Origin: an uncultured Eubacteriales bacterium
Lineage (GTDB): Bacteria > Bacillota > Clostridia > Oscillospirales > Oscillospiraceae
Direction of reading: 5' to 3'
Length of the DNA: 16,700 nucleotides
NCBI GenBank assembly: GCA_900545805.1
Contig: URAL01000039.1
Span: 1 to 16,700, forward strand
This document shows positions 14,348 through 16,700 of the stretch, one piece after another; within the stretch, counting starts at the first letter, position 1; each line of letters opens with the position of its first letter. The translations under genes were made by a program, and so were the position numbers. A model generated the notes under the pieces. That model ran no database searches. It had not been told where the DNA came from and saw only the letters and a program-made list of their open reading frames with translations.

Positions 14348-15642
14348 TCCTCCCAGTCCTCCTTGGGCTCGGCGTAGCCGGGTATATACCTCTTTACCTT
14401 TCCGAAAACCTCCGGCGGCACGGTGACCTCGGCCTTGATGCAGTCGTCGAGATACTCAAGGCTTGTGACGGCGGCCTCGCGGTTTAAAAGATCCATAACG
14501 CCCGCATCGGAATACGGTATGCGCAGCGTGACACGGTGATTGCCGCGGTCGAGCAGCGCGGAAAGCCTCCCGACGAGCTCCTGCACGCCCTCGCCGCTTT
14601 TTGCCGACAGGCACACTACGTCCTCGCCGTGCGGCAGTATGCCGATGTAAGCGTCGCACTTGTTGAACACTCGGATGCAGGGCGTCTGCTCCGCGCCGAG
14701 CTGGCATATGAGCTCATCTACAACGCGTGCCTGCTCCTCCCAGTCGGGGTTTGAGATGTCTATTACATGCAGCAGCACGTCCGCGTAGCTGAGCTCCTCA
14801 AGCGTGGCCTTGAAGGCCTCGACGAGATGGTGCGGCAGCTTGCGGATAAAGCCGACGGTGTCGGATATCAGCACCTCCGTCACCTCGTCGATGCGCAGCT
14901 TGCGCGTCGTTGTGTCCAGCGTGTCGAAAAGGCGGTCGTTTGCCGGGATTCCGGCGTCGGTCAGGCAGTTTAAAAGCGTCGATTTTCCGGCGTTGGTGTA
15001 GCCGACCAGGGCGACGACGGGAATGTCGTTTTTCTCGCGCTTGCGGCGCTGCGTCGAGCGCACCTTTCGCACCGCGGCCAGCTCCTCCTCAAGCTTCTGT
15101 ATCTTCCTGCGGATATGGCGGCGGTCGGTCTCAAGCTGCGTTTCGCCGGGGCCGCGTGTGCCGATAGGCGACGAGCCTCCGGACGCCGTCTGGCGCACAA
15201 GGTGCGTCCACATACCGGTCAGACGCGGCAGCAGGTATTTGTACTGCGCAAGCTCGACCTGAAGCTGACCCTCGCGTGTCTGTGCGCGCTGGGCGAATAT
15301 ATCGAGAATAAGCCCCGAGCGGTCGAGCACCTTAACGCCGAGCTCCTCGCCCAAAACGCGCATCTGCGACGGCGAAAGCTCATTGTCAAACACTGCAAGA
15401 TCGCAGTCGTTCATATCTATAAACGCCTTGAGCTCGGCGACCTTGCCGTCTCCGATGAAGCTGCGCGGATCCGGCGTCGGGCGGTTTTGTATCATCATGC
15501 CGATCGCCTCGCCGCCGGCCGTCTCGACCAGTGCGGCAAGCTCCTGCATCGAAATCTCGCTCGAGCGCTCCGACGGCTCCATTGAAGCCGCCGCAAGTCC
15601 GGCCAGCACCGCACGCTCGATTTTTATATCATTGTTTTCCAT
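14344..15642 (-). CDS. hflX: GTPase HflX, ribosome-splitting factor
   Basis: 432 aa. The N-terminal HflX domain (residues 1 to about 200) contains DNELSPSQMRVLGEELGVKVLDR and the hallmark GTRGPGETQLETDRR (161-175), followed by a charged coiled coil. The G domain has P-loop GYTNAGKST (214-222), switch I DTTTRKL, G3 DTVGF (261-265), G4 NKCD (327-330) and G5 SAKSG (346-350). HflX splits stalled or stress-inactivated 70S ribosomes, and some homologues give resistance to macrolides and lincosamides. AAGGA lies about 13 nt and AGGA about 6 nt before the ATG. The gene is preceded by an approximately 270-nt structured leader with its own promoter, and yigZ follows with a 4-bp overlap. Confidence 0.97.
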   Translation of the reverse strand: MENNDIKIERAVLAGLAAASMEPSERSSEISMQELAALVETAGGEAIGMMIQNRPTPDPRSFIGDGKVAELKAFIDMNDCDLAVFDNELSPSQMRVLGEELGVKVLDRSGLILDIFAQRAQTREGQLQVELAQYKYLLPRLTGMWTHLVRQTASGGSSPIGTRGPGETQLETDRRHIRRKIQKLEEELAAVRKVRSTQRRKREKNDIPVVALVGYTNAGKSTLLNCLTDAGIPANDRLFDTLDTTTRKLRIDEVTEVLISDTVGFIRKLPHHLVEAFKATLEELSYADVLLHVIDISNPDWEEQARVVDELICQLGAEQTPCIRVFNKCDAYIGILPHGEDVVCLSAKSGEGVQELVGRLSALLDRGNHRVTLRIPYSDAGVMDLLNREAAVTSLEYLDDCIKAEVTVPPEVFGKVKRYIPGYAEPKEDWED

Positions 15643-15673
15643 GACATCCTGTCCTTATTTTTTGTTTTACATT

Positions 15674-15945
15674 GCGTCAGCTGACAAGGGCATACGCGCT
15701 TGCGGACCGGCCTGGAACGCCGTCTGCTGCGTTATCGTCCTTGACATACGCCGGTATGCCTGTGTCCTCTGCCTTGCAGACGACGCCCCAGACCGGTCGG
15801 CAAGTCTTTCAGAGTTTTTCACGGAGGATAAACGGCGGCTGGCAAGGCAGCCGAGGAAGATGGGCTGTCGCCCATCGACGAGAATAACGATGCCAGGCGT
15901 TGTTTTGACCCGCGAAAAACCGTGTATGCCCTTGTCAACTGACGC
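15674..15945 (-). ncRNA. Candidate structured RNA or leader upstream of hflX (about 272 nt)
   Basis: There is no coding signature, but the minus-strand RNA folds strongly. P1 pairs 15924-15945 with 15674-15695 (22 bp, one G-U), joining the 5' end to the 3' end. P2 pairs 15909-15920 with 15814-15825 (12 bp, two G-U). Inside P2, CUGGCA/UGCCAG (15891-15896 with 15839-15844) and hairpin GAUGGGC-GACA-GCCCAUC (15859-15876) stack. P4 pairs 15776-15804 with 15699-15727 (28 of 29 positions, four G-U, one C-C). It is capped by P5 GGCAUAC-CGGC-GUAUGUC (15743-15760, one G-U). Eight wobble pairs form on the minus strand where the plus strand would have A-C mismatches; only one position favours plus. The promoter start site falls at the base of P1. 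A-rich sequence with the hflX ribosome binding site follows P1, with no terminator, so it may be a leader, a processed RNA, or both. It matches no RNA family I know. Confidence 0.68.
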
Positions 15946-15949
15946 TTAT

Positions 15950-15978
15950 ATTATACCAAATCGCCGTCCGCTTGTCAC
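15950..15978 (-). promoter_or_regulatory. Strong sigma-A promoter of the structured RNA / hflX
   Basis: On the minus strand GTGACA (15973-15978), 17 bp, perfect TATAAT (15950-15955). The predicted start is near 15943-15944, at the first bases of the P1 helix. It lies directly after the terminator of the upstream SLH gene, so transcription begins anew here. Confidence 0.88.
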
Positions 15979-15980
15979 GA

Positions 15981-16020
15981 AAATATAAAAAGCTTCCGCA
16001 CGAAAGGCACGGAAGCTTCC
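15981..16020 (-). terminator. Terminator of the SLH-domain gene
   Basis: A 12-bp stem (15990-16018, outer AAGCTTCCG with CGGAAGCTT, inner two G-T pairs and one C-G pair) with a 5-nt loop. The minus-strand sequence continues TTTTTATATTTT. It is about 60 bp past the SLH stop codon. Confidence 0.9.
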
Positions 16021-16076
16021 ATTACATTGCCGCGGTATCCGTGGCAGATCCTAAGATCGGACGCCGCAGCGCGCAG

Positions 16077-16700
16077 TTATTTATTTAATGTGCGGTACAG
16101 AAGCGTTACGACCTCCGCTCTCGTGCAGGCTGCGTCGGGAGAAAACGTCGTATCGCTCGTGCCCTTTGTTATGCCTCGTTCCGTTGCCCAGACCACCGCG
16201 TCGCGGCAGAAAGCGTTCGGCGCGACGTCGAAGAAGCGGATGCCGGAGCTCACCGTGGGCGAGCCCGCCGCACGGTAAAGGAAGGTAACTATCTGTGCGC
16301 GTGTGCACGTTGCGTAGGGCGAGAAGCTTGAGCCGCCCGTTCCCTTTGTTATGCCGCGCTCGACCGCCCAGCGGACGGCCTCATAAAAGCTGTCGGAGGG
16401 GCTCACGTCGGAAAAGCTTGCGGCAGTCGCCGCCGTCGGGCATCCGCAGGCGCGCCAGAGGAAGGTGACTATCTGGAATCTCGTGCAGACGTCGCCGGGC
16501 GAGAATGTGGACGCGCCGGTGCCCTTGGTGATGTTGTTCTTAACCGCCCACATAACGGCATCATAATAAAACGTACCGGGGATGACATCATCAAAGCTCT
16601 TTGCCTCCACGGACCTGGAACCGGACTCCTGTGCATCGCACACGGAGCATTTCCCTCCGAAGAATTTGTGCCCCGTGGCGGCCGTGGCCTTGCCCTGCTC
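16077..16700 (-). CDS. SLH-domain cell-surface protein, C-terminal part (start outside window)
   Basis: 207 residues are visible, and the frame is open to the window edge, so the GTG at 16643 is not the true start. The first 23 residues, including TAATGHKFFGGKCSVCDA, resemble a short repeat domain (G-H-x-F-x-x-G-x-C-x-x-C) common in surface proteins of gut Clostridia. Three tandem S-layer homology domains follow, each with FxDV, a central AVxWAxxxxITKGT and a TRxxxVTxLxR end. SLH triplets bind pyruvylated or similar secondary wall polymers and anchor proteins to the cell wall. Only the anchor is seen, so the catalytic or adhesive function is unknown. TAA at 16077 is followed by a good terminator. 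Confidence 0.93.
   Translation of the reverse strand, partial: EQGKATAATGHKFFGGKCSVCDAQESGSRSVEAKSFDDVIPGTFYYDAVMWAVKNNITKGTGASTFSPGDVCTRFQIVTFLWRACGCPTAATAASFSDVSPSDSFYEAVRWAVERGITKGTGGSSFSPYATCTRAQIVTFLYRAAGSPTVSSGIRFFDVAPNAFCRDAVVWATERGITKGTSDTTFSPDAACTRAEVVTLLYRTLNK

Noticed and set aside
15667..15672. A start-stop AUG-UAA in the hflX leader on the minus strand
   Set aside because: No ribosome binding site precedes it, as the sequence upstream is the P1 helix; a chance occurrence is most likely.
15674..15945. Retron-like msr-msd: end-pairing stem, short hairpins, then one very long hairpin
   Set aside because: The architecture is similar, but the next gene is hflX, there is no reverse transcriptase in the window, and I could not place the conserved branching G context. 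Resemblance only.
15674..15945. Known housekeeping RNAs (SRP RNA, 6S RNA, RNase P RNA, tmRNA) or a T-box
   Set aside because: The GGAA-tetraloop SRP core, the RNase P conserved blocks, a tmRNA tag frame with CCA end, and the T-box motif are all absent; overall shape also differs from 6S RNA.
16077..16643. A complete 188-aa SLH protein starting at the GTG at 16643
   Set aside because: The frame stays open to the window edge and the upstream residues continue a GHKF...C-x-x-C domain, so the gene is truncated by the window.

Overview
The window looks like chromosomal core DNA of a Gram-positive anaerobe of class Clostridia, probably an uncultured gut member of the Oscillospirales. That placement is an inference from four things: the hrcA-grpE-dnaK-dnaJ order behind a CIRCE operator, the dgt-dnaG-rpoD order, an SLH-domain surface protein, and dispersed GC-rich hairpin repeats of a kind I associate with gut Clostridia. 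All large genes lie on the minus strand. The exceptions are the 3' end of a thymidine kinase gene at the left edge and one 51-residue ORF near 8.7 kb.

Right to left, in the direction of transcription: (1) 16.7-16.0 kb is the C-terminus of an SLH protein and its terminator. (2) 15.98-15.67 kb is a strong promoter followed at once by about 272 nt that fold into an elaborate structure on the minus strand. Its two ends close a 22-bp helix and a second arm is a 29-position helix. It leads into hflX (ribosome-splitting GTPase) and yigZ (IMPACT family), which overlap by 4 bp. (3) 13.4-8.9 kb is dgt, dnaG and rpoD, with the dgt-dnaG gap filled by about 0.5 kb of dispersed repeats. (4) 8.85-8.29 kb is a small divergent module: an XRE regulator, a 51-aa protein, and two matching palindromic operators between them. 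(5) 8.28-7.80 kb is the fullest copy of the dispersed hairpin element. (6) 7.7-2.6 kb is the HrcA heat-shock operon, with a hairpin-dense 334-bp gap between dnaK and dnaJ. (7) 2.5-0.1 kb is a MarR-type regulator and a two-subunit aconitase X (AcnX) enzyme, each behind a clear sigma-A promoter.

The heat-shock genes form one regulated unit: HrcA represses through CIRCE, and GrpE, DnaK and DnaJ form the Hsp70 cycle. dnaG and rpoD are the replication primase and housekeeping sigma factor. hflX and yigZ both concern ribosomes or translation, which makes the structured leader in front of them notable.

The least expected signals are the structured RNA upstream of hflX, where mispairs are almost all G-U on one strand only, and the dispersed element near 8.0, 12.1 and 13.56 kb, whose hairpins show compensatory changes between copies. 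No rRNA, tRNA, CRISPR array, transposase or prophage gene was seen.
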